The notes beneath the pieces were generated by a model, which had not been told where the DNA came from, ran no database searches, and saw nothing but the letters and a program-made list of their open reading frames with translations. DNA of 64,000 bases, taken from assembly GCF_049999945.1 (NCBI RefSeq), contig NZ_JBLYUB010000021.1, positions 47,079 to 111,078 of the forward strand, in the 5' to 3' direction. This document shows positions 25,833 to 34,230 of this stretch, piece after piece. The stretch is from Planosporangium spinosum (GTDB lineage: Bacteria; Actinomycetota; Actinomycetes; Mycobacteriales; Micromonosporaceae). A program made the position numbers and the translations under genes. Numbering within the stretch: position 1 is the stretch's first letter; each line of letters starts with the position of its first letter.

Positions 25833-28127
25833 TCACTCCTCCGACAGTCGTGCTGCGGCGATCGCCGCCTGGCCGTAGCTGATCCCGCCGTCATTGACCG
25901 GTACCTGCTCGCCGGTGTACGCCTCGAAACCCATCCGACCGAGCTGGTCGAGCAGGCCCGTGGTGAGGCGGCGGTTGGCGAATACACCGCCGCCGAGGCA
26001 GACCGCGCGGACGCCGGTGCGCTTGGCGGCGTCGTCGACCAGCGCACAGGTGACCTCGACGAGAGTCGTCTGGAACGCGGCGGCCACCCACCCGGCGGGC
26101 CGGTCGGACTCCAGGATCGCGCGCAGGGTCGGTGTCGGGTCGTACACGGTCAGGCCCTCCCGGTGGACCAGTCGCCACGGCAGCGCGGGGATGCCCGGAC
26201 CAGGTGCGGCGGCGGCTTCCAACCGCACGGCCGCCTCGCCCTCGTACGTCGCCTGATCACACAGTCCGAGCAGGCTGGCGACCGCGTCGAACAGCCGGCC
26301 GCAGCTGGAGGCGGGGGGCGAGTTGACCTCACGGTCGATCATGCGGCGCACGACAGCCGCCTCCCGCGCGTCCAGCCGGCCCAGCAGGTCGGCGGCGAGC
26401 GCCGGATCAGGTCGCGGGCCGCCGAGATCTTCGGCGGCGTACAGGTAGGCCAGCGCCATGCGGGCCGGCTGGCGCACGGCGGCGGCGCCGCCGGGCAGCG
26501 GGGCGCGGGCGAAGCGGCCCAGCCGCCGGTACCCGGTGTAGCTGGCGTGCAGAATCTCGCCGCCCCACAGGGTGCCGTCGTCGCCCATGCCGAGCCCGTC
26601 GTAGGCGACGCCTAGGAACTCAGCCGTCAGCCCGTGCTCGGCGGCGACCGCGGCGACGTGCGCGTGGTGATGTTGCACCGGGATGCGACGCGCCGGCTGG
26701 CGTCGGGCGTACGCCGTGGAAAGGTATCCAGGGTGCAGGTCGTGCGCGATGACACGCGGGGTGACCGCGCGCCACCGGCACAGCCTGGCCACCGTGTCGG
26801 TGAACGCGTCGTGGGTGGCGGCGTCCTGCAGGTCGCCGGTGTGCGGGCCGATCACCGCCTGCCTGCCGACCGCCACCGTGACCGTGTGCTTGAGCTGGGC
26901 GCCGACGGCGAGGATCGGCTCCGGTGCGGCAACCGGCAGGGGCAGCGGCGCCGGGGCGAATCCGCGGGCTCGGCGGATCACGGTGACCCGGCCGGCGGTT
27001 ACCCGTGCCACCGAGTCGTCGTGGCGGGACCGGATCGGCCGGTCGTGACCGAGGATTCCGTCCACGAGCGGCCCGAGCGTGTTGAGGGCGACCTCGTCGT
27101 CGATGGCGATCGGCTCGCCGGACCGGTTGCCGCTGGTGACGACCAGCGGTCGGCGCAGCGCGTGGAGCAGCAGATGGTGCAGCGGGCTGTATGGCAGGAA
27201 CAGCCCGATCTCGGGCAGGCCGGCGCACACGCCATCGGCGATCCCGGCTGACCCGGTTTTCCAAATCAGCACGATCGGGCGGGCGGTCGAGGTGAGGGCG
27301 GCCGCTTCGGCGGGGGATACGTGGGCGATGGCCGCCGCCGTGGTGAGGTCGGCGACCATCACCGCTAGGGGCTTTGTCGGGCGGTGCTTGGCTGCCCGCA
27401 CCCGCGCCACGGCTGCGTCGGCGGCGGCATCGCAGACCAGCTGGTACCCGCCGACGCCTTTGACCGCGACCAGGCCGCCGTGCGCGATGACGTCGACCGC
27501 GCACGCCAACGCATCCGCGTCCGCTGCTGGCGACGACGGGCGCCACCACAGTCGCGGACCGCAGCACGGGCACGCCACCGGCTCCGCGTGGAAGCGCCGG
27601 TCGCTCGGGTCGCAGTACTCGGCCGCGCAGTCTCCGCACAGCGGGAACCGCGCCATCGTGGTGCGCTCACGGTCGTACGGCAGGTCGTCGACGATTGTGG
27701 CGCGCGGTCCGCAGTCGGTGCAGTTGATGAACGGGTACCGGTAGCGGCGGTCACCCGGGTCGAACAGCTCCGCGAGGCACGCCGGGCAGGTGGCGAGATC
27801 CGGAGGTACCTCCCGGCCGGCCGCCACGTTGAAGCCGTCGGCCGCCGACTCGCGGATGTGGAAACCGCCGTCGGGTACGGCCTCGGGCGGCACGTCGACG
27901 GCCGCCAGCCCGGTGACGCGCGCGGCCGGCGGCGCATCGATCGCCAGCCGGTCCAGAAACGACGAGATCCGATCCGGCGGGCCAGCGGCGCGGATCAGCA
28001 CCCGGCCGCCGGCGTTGCGGACCTCGCCGTGCAAGCCGTGCGCGGTGGCCAGCCGATACACGTACGGGCGGAAGCCCACGCCCTGCACCGTGCCGCGCAC
28101 CTCGATCCGAACGCCGCGAAGGTTCAC
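25833..28127 (-). CDS. hypF: HypF, carbamoyltransferase for hydrogenase maturation
   Basis: HypF makes the carbamoyl-adenylate that is passed to HypE. The 764 residues show in order an acylphosphatase domain (RGTVQGVGFRPYVYRLA), two zinc-finger blocks with CPACLAEL/CTDCGPR and CGDCAAEYC/CPCCGPR, a YrdC-like domain (AVKGVGGYQLVCDA) and a Kae1-like domain with QHHHAHVAAVAAEHG. The GTG start at 28127 overlaps the stop of the upstream fusion gene (GTGA). hypA and hypB are absent from the cluster. Confidence 0.96.
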   Translation of the reverse strand: MNLRGVRIEVRGTVQGVGFRPYVYRLATAHGLHGEVRNAGGRVLIRAAGPPDRISSFLDRLAIDAPPAARVTGLAAVDVPPEAVPDGGFHIRESAADGFNVAAGREVPPDLATCPACLAELFDPGDRRYRYPFINCTDCGPRATIVDDLPYDRERTTMARFPLCGDCAAEYCDPSDRRFHAEPVACPCCGPRLWWRPSSPAADADALACAVDVIAHGGLVAVKGVGGYQLVCDAAADAAVARVRAAKHRPTKPLAVMVADLTTAAAIAHVSPAEAAALTSTARPIVLIWKTGSAGIADGVCAGLPEIGLFLPYSPLHHLLLHALRRPLVVTSGNRSGEPIAIDDEVALNTLGPLVDGILGHDRPIRSRHDDSVARVTAGRVTVIRRARGFAPAPLPLPVAAPEPILAVGAQLKHTVTVAVGRQAVIGPHTGDLQDAATHDAFTDTVARLCRWRAVTPRVIAHDLHPGYLSTAYARRQPARRIPVQHHHAHVAAVAAEHGLTAEFLGVAYDGLGMGDDGTLWGGEILHASYTGYRRLGRFARAPLPGGAAAVRQPARMALAYLYAAEDLGGPRPDPALAADLLGRLDAREAAVVRRMIDREVNSPPASSCGRLFDAVASLLGLCDQATYEGEAAVRLEAAAAPGPGIPALPWRLVHREGLTVYDPTPTLRAILESDRPAGWVAAAFQTTLVEVTCALVDDAAKRTGVRAVCLGGGVFANRRLTTGLLDQLGRMGFEAYTGEQVPVNDGGISYGQAAIAAARLSEE

Positions 28128-30793
28128 GCCGGCTCCCGCAGCGCCCGCAGGTCCGGGTCGGGCTCGGCGCCGATGGCCGCCAGGCGGAGCTTGGCGTCGA
28201 CGGTCGCCACCTCGTCGGGGAACGCCAGCACCGGGTTGAGGTCGAGCTCGGCGATCTCGGGTACGTCCTCGGCGAGCCGGCCGACCCGCAGCAGCAGGTC
28301 CTCCAGCGCGGCCGTGTCGACCGCCGGCGCGCCGCGGTACCCGGTGAGCAGCGGCGCGCCGCGCAACGACCGCCACATCCGGTGGGCGTCGAGGTCCGTG
28401 ACGGGCAGCAGCCGGAAGGTGCGGTCGCCGAGCAGGTCGGTGTGGGTACCGCCGAGGCCGAGCATGACGAGCGAGCCGAACAGCGGGTCGTGGACGACGC
28501 CGACGGCGAGTTCGACGCCGCCGTGGCGCATCGGCTGCACCACGACCGGTGCCTGCGGGTCGCCGAGCGTGGCCGTGATCGCCGCGTACGCGTCCCGGAC
28601 GGCACCGGAGTCGGCGAGATCGAGCTGGACCAGGTGGCGGTCGGTCTTGTGGGTGATTGTCGGGTCGGCGGCCTTGACGACGACCGGGTAGCCGAGGCGG
28701 GCGGCGGCTGCCGCGACGTCGTCGAGCCCACAGGCGACGACGGTGTCGACGGCCCGGATGCCGTAGTAGGCCAGTAGGCCGGTGACCATGCCGGGCGGCT
28801 GCCAGCCCCCGCCGGTGGCGAGCGCGCGGTCGACCAGGATGCGGGCCCGCGCGGGGTCGACGTCGTACAGGTCGGGCCGGCAGCCCAGCGGCTCACGGCG
28901 CCAGGCGGCGTAGCGGGCGGCGTGGCCGAGCGCCCGGACCGCCTGTTCGGGCAGTGCGTACACCGGGGTGGCACGCTGCCCGAGGTGGCTGGGGGTGTCG
29001 GGCACGCCGAGCAGCACTACCGCCACTGGCACGCTGGGCGCGGCGTCCGCTGCGTCGGCGAGCGCGGTCAGCATCCCGGGCACGTCGTTCGCACGGGTCG
29101 CAGCGAAGATCGCCAGGACGGCGTCCACCCCGCCGCCGGTGGTCATACGCGCCACGGCGTCGGTCAACGCCGCCGGCGTGGCGGACGCGCCGAGGTCGAC
29201 CGGGTTGCCGGCGGTGGTCTCGGGCACGACGAGTCCGGCCGCGTCGGCGGCGTCGGCGGCCAGGACGTTCACCCCGCCGGCGTTGCCGACGATGCCGAGG
29301 CGGTTGCCGGCCGGCAGCGGCTGGCTCACCAGGAGGCGGGCGGCGTCGAGCAGTTCGCCGAGGGTGTCGGTGCGGACGACGCCGGCCTGCGCGAACAGGG
29401 TGTCGACGGCGACATCGGGGGCGGCCGCCGCGGCGGTGTGCGAGGCGCCGGCACGCTGCCCGCCGACGCTTCGCCCGCCCTTGACGGCGAGGACCGGCTT
29501 GCGGCGGGCCAGCGCCCGGGTGATCCGGGCGAACTTGCGCGGGTTGCCGAACGACTCCAGGTACAGGGCCACCGCGCGGGTGGTCGGGTCGTCGTACCAG
29601 TACGCGAGCAGGTCGTTTCCGGAGACGTCGGCCTTGTTGCCCAGCGAGACGAACTGGGAGACGCCGATGCCGGCGCGGGCGGCGTGGTCGAGCACGGCGA
29701 TGCCGACCGCACCCGACTGGGAGGCGATCGCCAGGCCCCCGACGGGCGGTACGGCCGTGGCGAAGGTGGCGGCCATCCGCACGGTCGGGTCGGTGTTGAG
29801 CACGCCGAGGCAGTTCGGGCCGACCAGCCGGATGCCGTGCGCGCGGGCGGCGCGTACGAGTGCGGATTGCGCGGCCGTGCCCGCCGGTCCGGTCTCGGCG
29901 AAGCCGGAGCTGAGGACAACCGCCGCGCCGACGCGGGCGATGCCCGCGTCGGTGAGGACCGCCTCCACGGCCGGTGCGGGGACCGCGATGACGGCGAGGT
30001 CGACCGGCTGCGGCACGGCGCTCACGGTCGGGTAGGACTTGAGACCCGCGACCTCGTCGGCGTTCGGGTTCACCGGGTACAGCGGCCCGATGAACCCGTG
30101 CTCGCGCAGGTTGCACAGCACCTCGTGGCCGACCCCGCCCGGTTTGCGGCCGGCGCCGATGACGGCGATCGATACCGGGGCGAGCAGCGGGTGCAGGGCC
30201 TTGCGTTCCGCGCTGCGCTCGCGCAGGTCGATCAGCGCCTGCGCGCGGTCATCGGCCGCGGTGGATATCGACACCCGCATCACGCCGGCGTCCGCACGCA
30301 CCAGCATCCCCGGGGTCAGATCGCGCGCCACCCGGAGCATCGCCGGGTTGTCCACGAGGATGTCGCCGCACAGTTCGCGGATGCCGTCTCCGCGCGCCTG
30401 GCGTACCAGGTGCTCCAGTAGCAGGGTGCCGATGCCGCGACCGTGCTCGGCGTCGGCGACGAGCAGGGCGAACTCGGCGAAGGGCTCGCTGTCGCCGCGT
30501 TCGTAGGAGGCGACGCCGATCAGCCGGTCCGCGTCGAGCACGACCATCACCCGATGGTCGGGCGCGGTCGGCCGGGTCAGCCGCCGCACCTCGGCGTCGA
30601 TCTGTCTCCGGCCGCTGGCGAAGAACCGCAGGTACAGGCTGCGGTCGTTCGCGTTGTCGTACAGCGCGCGCAGCGCGGTGGCGTCCTGCGGGTCAACGGG
30701 GCGGATCCGGACGACCCGCCCGTCGGCGGCCAGCGCGTCATGGGCCTGCGCCGGCGGCGTGGTGGTGACGACAGCGGGCTGGCTGGTATTCAT
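28124..30793 (-). CDS. GNAT acetyltransferase / acyl-CoA synthetase (ADP-forming type) fusion
   Basis: The 889 residues start with a GNAT domain (about 25-180, with ADAEHGRGIGTLLLEHLV as acetyl-CoA loop). Next come a CoA-binding domain (SIAVIGAGRKPGGVGHEVL), a ligase domain, and an ATP-grasp region (YPVVVKAADPTITHKTDRHL). Related Pat-type enzymes acetylate lysines of acyl-CoA synthetases. Here GASHTAAAAAPD keeps the His that is phosphorylated in active ADP-forming synthetases, so the synthetase half might still work. It lies between hypF and a Usp gene in one long minus-strand run, which suggests energy or stress control of metabolism. Confidence 0.88.
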   Translation of the reverse strand: MNTSQPAVVTTTPPAQAHDALAADGRVVRIRPVDPQDATALRALYDNANDRSLYLRFFASGRRQIDAEVRRLTRPTAPDHRVMVVLDADRLIGVASYERGDSEPFAEFALLVADAEHGRGIGTLLLEHLVRQARGDGIRELCGDILVDNPAMLRVARDLTPGMLVRADAGVMRVSISTAADDRAQALIDLRERSAERKALHPLLAPVSIAVIGAGRKPGGVGHEVLCNLREHGFIGPLYPVNPNADEVAGLKSYPTVSAVPQPVDLAVIAVPAPAVEAVLTDAGIARVGAAVVLSSGFAETGPAGTAAQSALVRAARAHGIRLVGPNCLGVLNTDPTVRMAATFATAVPPVGGLAIASQSGAVGIAVLDHAARAGIGVSQFVSLGNKADVSGNDLLAYWYDDPTTRAVALYLESFGNPRKFARITRALARRKPVLAVKGGRSVGGQRAGASHTAAAAAPDVAVDTLFAQAGVVRTDTLGELLDAARLLVSQPLPAGNRLGIVGNAGGVNVLAADAADAAGLVVPETTAGNPVDLGASATPAALTDAVARMTTGGGVDAVLAIFAATRANDVPGMLTALADAADAAPSVPVAVVLLGVPDTPSHLGQRATPVYALPEQAVRALGHAARYAAWRREPLGCRPDLYDVDPARARILVDRALATGGGWQPPGMVTGLLAYYGIRAVDTVVACGLDDVAAAAARLGYPVVVKAADPTITHKTDRHLVQLDLADSGAVRDAYAAITATLGDPQAPVVVQPMRHGGVELAVGVVHDPLFGSLVMLGLGGTHTDLLGDRTFRLLPVTDLDAHRMWRSLRGAPLLTGYRGAPAVDTAALEDLLLRVGRLAEDVPEIAELDLNPVLAFPDEVATVDAKLRLAAIGAEPDPDLRALREPA

Positions 30794-30799
30794 CGGCGG

Positions 30800-31678
30800 T
30801 CAGCCTCCGCTCCGCGCCCGGGCGATCAGGACCGGGCAGCCGGCGTGGTGGATCAGCTGCAGCCCGACCGAACCGAGCAGCATGCCCCTGGCCGCGCCGT
30901 GCCCGCGGCTACCGACGACCACCAGCGACGCGCGCAGTGACTGATCCACCAGCGCGGCGGCCGCGCTGCTCCTGCTGACGACGTACTCGACCGGGACGTC
31001 GGGGTACTTGTCGCGCCATTTGGCGAGGTGGCCGACGAGGCTGGCGCGCAGCTCCGCGGCGACCTGGGCCGGGTCGCACACGACCGGGGGCGGGCCGAGG
31101 GTCCACGGCGGCAGCGGCACGGTGAACGCCCACACAGCCACCAGCGCGCTTCCGCGTCGGGAGGCTTCCTCGAACGCGGTACCGGCGGCGACGTCGGCGG
31201 GTGCTGATCCGTCGACGCCGACGACCACGGGGTCGGTGTCGTCGTCGTCGCTGCGGCCGCGGACGACCACGACCGGGCAGGGTGCCTGGGTGGCGACCCG
31301 GATGCTGACCGAGCCGGCGAGCAGGTTGGTGAAGCCGCCCGCGCCTCGGCTGCCGACGACGACCATGCCGGCGTCGGCTGCTGCCGCGAGTAGGGCCGGT
31401 GCCGGCTCATCCAGCACCGCTCGGCCGTGCACGTGTGCCTGCGGTGCGGTGGTACGCGCCTCGGCAACCGCCGTGTCCACGACGGCCGTAGCGACGTCCT
31501 GTACCTGGTCGGAAAGCTCCGGGCTGGCCGCCAGCCGTGCGCCCGGTACCCGCCAGTGGTAGGCGAGCACCACCTCGAGCGAGACGTGGTGGAGCTGCGC
31601 CTCCCGCGCCGCCCAGTGCAGGGCCTCCAAGCTGCACGCGGAACCGTCGACACCGACAACGATCTTGGTGTGATCCAC
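30800..31678 (-). CDS. Tandem universal stress protein
   Basis: Two UspA domains in about 292 residues: KIVVGVDGSACSLEALHWA to GSRGAGGFTNLLAGSVS, and PVVVGVDGSAPADVAAG to GSRGHGAARGMLLGSVG. The GTG at 31678 is preferred because GAGGAGG lies nine bases upstream; longer frames upstream lack a ribosome-binding site. It starts 27 bp after another Usp gene and ends 7 bp before the GNAT fusion, so these three form one transcript. Confidence 0.92.
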   Translation of the reverse strand: MDHTKIVVGVDGSACSLEALHWAAREAQLHHVSLEVVLAYHWRVPGARLAASPELSDQVQDVATAVVDTAVAEARTTAPQAHVHGRAVLDEPAPALLAAAADAGMVVVGSRGAGGFTNLLAGSVSIRVATQAPCPVVVVRGRSDDDDTDPVVVGVDGSAPADVAAGTAFEEASRRGSALVAVWAFTVPLPPWTLGPPPVVCDPAQVAAELRASLVGHLAKWRDKYPDVPVEYVVSRSSAAAALVDQSLRASLVVVGSRGHGAARGMLLGSVGLQLIHHAGCPVLIARARSGG

Positions 31679-31704
31679 GGTGTGCCTCCTCGCCGGAGCG
31701 TGGT

Positions 31705-32607
31705 TCAGTCGGCCGGCCGGACGATCGCAACCGGGCACGGGGCGTGTTCGATCAGCGCCCGGCCGACCGACCCGAGCAGCAGGCCACGCAGGCCGCCGCG
31801 GCCCCGTGAGCCGACCACGACCAGGCTGGCGCCCTCGGCAGCGGTGGCCAGCGCACCGGCTGGCGACCTACCCCGGACGACCTGGATAAGTACCTGGACC
31901 TGGGGGTACCGGGCGGCGCAGTCGGCGATGTCGGCGGTGATCTGGTCGGTCGCCGAGGGGGTGGGGTAGCCGTGTTCGGTCAAGGCGTCCGGCCAGCCGC
32001 GGTCGGACGGCCAGACGCCGACCGCGGTCAGCGGGGCGCCGCGCCGGGCGGCCTCGTCGAAGGCGAACTCGATGGCGCGGTGGGCACCGGCCGACCCGTC
32101 GACGCCGGCCACGACAGACGCGTCGGTCTTGGTCGAGGTGCCGCGGACGACCACGACGGGGCAGTGGGCGTGGGTGGCGGTGTTGACCGCGACGGAGCCG
32201 GCGAGCAGCCCGGCGAAGCCGCCCTCCCCGCGGTGCCCGACAACGACCAGGCAGGCATGCCGGGAAAGGTCGACGAGGACGCCCGCGGCGTGTCCGTCGA
32301 GCACCTCCACGGCGACGGTCAGGTCGGGGTGGGTCAGCCGGATGCGTTCGGCGACGTTGGTGAGCATCATGCCGGCCCGGGTGCGGGGGAGCGGGTCGGT
32401 CGGGTGGTAGTCGCCGGTCAGCGGCGGGTAGAACAGCGGCCAGGTGAAGCCGTGTACCAGCGTCAGGGGCACATCGCGCCGCTGCGCCTCGCCCGCGGCG
32501 TACTCGGCCGCGGCGAAGGCGGTGGGCGAGCCGTCCACACCCGCGACCACGGGCATCGGCTCCCGCGGGGATGTCTCGGGTCCGGCGCTACCAGCCTGCA
32601 TGGTCAT
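31705..32607 (-). CDS. Tandem universal stress protein, first gene of the minus-strand operon
   Basis: A 300-residue protein with two UspA domains (VVAGVDGSPTAFAAAEYA to GHRGEGGFAGLLAGSVA, and VVAGVDGSAGAHRAIEFA to GSRGRGGLRGLLLGSVG). The frame stays open far upstream on the minus strand, but that extension is antisense to the V-ATPase genes and has shadow composition. The ATG at 32607 is the realistic start; 32601 is an alternative. It is the promoter-proximal gene of the usp-usp-GNAT-hypFCDE run. Confidence 0.93.
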   Translation of the reverse strand: MTMQAGSAGPETSPREPMPVVAGVDGSPTAFAAAEYAAGEAQRRDVPLTLVHGFTWPLFYPPLTGDYHPTDPLPRTRAGMMLTNVAERIRLTHPDLTVAVEVLDGHAAGVLVDLSRHACLVVVGHRGEGGFAGLLAGSVAVNTATHAHCPVVVVRGTSTKTDASVVAGVDGSAGAHRAIEFAFDEAARRGAPLTAVGVWPSDRGWPDALTEHGYPTPSATDQITADIADCAARYPQVQVLIQVVRGRSPAGALATAAEGASLVVVGSRGRGGLRGLLLGSVGRALIEHAPCPVAIVRPAD

Positions 32608-32692
32608 CGTGCGGCTCCCTCCCGCCGACGCTTCGGGGCACTTCCAGCGTCCTCGGGTAGCCCGGGGGAATACCGCCCCCGTACGGCCCGAA

Positions 32693-32711
32693 GGGACCGG
32701 TCTTTGGTCCC
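32693..32711. promoter_or_regulatory. Dyad GGGACC-N7-GGTCCC between divergent usp and V-ATPase operons
   Basis: A perfect 6-bp inverted repeat with a 7-bp centre, 86 bp before the usp start and 111 bp before the first V-ATPase gene. GGGACC half-sites resemble those of DosR/DevR boxes, but the spacing between the halves is longer than in the consensus box, so the cognate regulator is unclear. It is well placed to control both operons. Confidence 0.45.
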
Positions 32712-32821
32712 GCGGACCAGCCGATGGCCGCATCGAGGCGAAGGTCGGCGACCGAGTGGGCGGTGCGACCGTGTGCCGCCCGCCAGTTGGGGGAAGAGAG
32801 TCGGCGCGGAAGGAGACGCCG

Positions 32822-33289
32822 ATGCCGCGCGTACGTGATTTCCTGGACCGGTTCCGCCCGGCCGGTGCGCCGGGTGCGGCCAGCGGTGCCGGCGTGCCGG
32901 TTGACCGCCGCGCCGCGGTCGAGGCTGAACTGGTACCGGTCCTCGCGGCGCTGGACGAGGCGCAGCGCGAGTGTGCCCGACTGCGGCAGGCAGCCGAGAC
33001 CCGCGCGGCCGAGATCCGGGCGGAAGCCGCCGCACGCGCCGAACAGATCACCGCCCGGGCGGCCGCGGACGCGGCGGCGACGCGGGCCCGTGCGGCTGCT
33101 GCGGTCCGCCGGAGCGCCGACGACGAGATCGCCGAACTGAACGAGCGCGCCGACCGTGACGCCGACGAGGTACGCCGGGCGGCCCGGCAACGGGCACCGG
33201 AGCTGATCGCGCGTACCGTGGCGGCGGCGCGCGCCGAACTGGCCGGTGTCGCGGAGGCCGAGTTGGTTGCCGCGGAGCACGCCCGGTGA
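32822..33289 (+). CDS. V/A-type ATPase peripheral-stalk subunit (G/H-like)
   Basis: A 155-residue protein that is almost entirely coiled coil, rich in Ala, Arg and Glu (ETRAAEIRAEAAARAEQI and similar runs), after a short N-terminal Arg/Pro segment. Peripheral-stalk subunits G/H of V/A-ATPases have this composition, and it is the first gene of the ATPase operon. The ATG follows GGAAGGAGACGCCG. Sequence similarity alone is weak; the call relies on position and shape. Confidence 0.7.
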   Translation: MPRVRDFLDRFRPAGAPGAASGAGVPVDRRAAVEAELVPVLAALDEAQRECARLRQAAETRAAEIRAEAAARAEQITARAAADAAATRARAAAAVRRSADDEIAELNERADRDADEVRRAARQRAPELIARTVAAARAELAGVAEAELVAAEHAR

Positions 33290-34230
33290 GCGCCCGGTGG
33301 GTGGCCGGCAGCGTGCGCGCTCGGGCACTGCCGCGGCGCCAACTGGGCAGCGCCGGTGCGCGGCAGCTCGCCGGCAGCCGGACGCTCGACGACGCGGTGA
33401 CGGCGCTGGCCCGCTCCCCGTACGGCCGGTTCGTCCGTGCCGGCGACACCCTCGGCGCCGCGCAGCGCGGCGTCGCGGACACCCTGCTGTGGAACGTACG
33501 GGTCCTGGCCGGCTGGGTGCCGGGCGACGGCGTACGGGCCTTGCGGCTGCTCGCCGGCTGGTTCGAACTGGCCAACGTCGACGAGCACCTGCGGGCGCTC
33601 ACGGCGGCCGGCCAGCCGGTGGAGCCGCCGTTTCGACTGGGAACCCTGGCCACCGCGTGGCCGCGCCTGGCCGCAACAACGTCGCCGGCCGAACTGCGGG
33701 ACGTTCTGGCCCGCTCGCCTTGGGGAGATCCGGGAACGGACAGGCCTCGCGAGCTGTCGTTGGCATTGCGCCTGAGCTGGGCCGACCGGGTGGCGGCCGG
33801 GGTCGCGCCGGCGGGCGCGTGGGCTGCCGGGGCAGTCGCGCTGCTGGTCGCGCGTACCGATCCCGCCCAGCGCCGCCACCTGCCCCAGCCGGCGCTCCGG
33901 GCCGTGGATCGTCTGCTCGGCCGGGCCTGGCCGGAGGCGTCCACGGTGGAGGAGCTGGCCGGGACGGTGTCGCCATCGGCCGCCTGGGCGCTGCGCGACG
34001 TACCGGAGCCCGCCGACCTGTGGCGGGCCGAGATCAGGTGGTGGGCCCGGGTACGGGCGGACGGCGCGCGCCTGCTGGCCGATCCCGGATTCGGACCGCA
34101 CGCGGCGGTCGGGGCGGCCGCGCTGCTCGCGGTGGACGCGTGGCAGACGCGCGCGGCGCTCGAGGCCACGGCCCGGGTGGACGGCGGCGGCTGGTCGGAC
34201 GTGTCGGAGGTGTTCGGTGCGCTGGCGTGA
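33286..34230 (+). CDS. V/A-type ATPase subunit C (AC39-like), divergent
   Basis: A 314-residue Arg/Ala/Leu-rich helical protein with no transmembrane segments. Its place between stalk and subunit I genes and its length match subunit C/d (AC39 family), which couples the central rotor to the membrane ring. Features such as SPYGRFV, WFELANVDEHLRAL and the repeat-like helices agree with the AC39 layout. It starts with GTG in a GTGA overlap and overlaps the next gene by 14 bp. Confidence 0.65.
   Translation: MSARWVAGSVRARALPRRQLGSAGARQLAGSRTLDDAVTALARSPYGRFVRAGDTLGAAQRGVADTLLWNVRVLAGWVPGDGVRALRLLAGWFELANVDEHLRALTAAGQPVEPPFRLGTLATAWPRLAATTSPAELRDVLARSPWGDPGTDRPRELSLALRLSWADRVAAGVAPAGAWAAGAVALLVARTDPAQRRHLPQPALRAVDRLLGRAWPEASTVEELAGTVSPSAAWALRDVPEPADLWRAEIRWWARVRADGARLLADPGFGPHAAVGAAALLAVDAWQTRAALEATARVDGGGWSDVSEVFGALA

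Noticed and set aside
32693..32711. Canonical DosR box
   Set aside because: Half-sites fit but spacing is several bases too long, so I report it only as a dyad.
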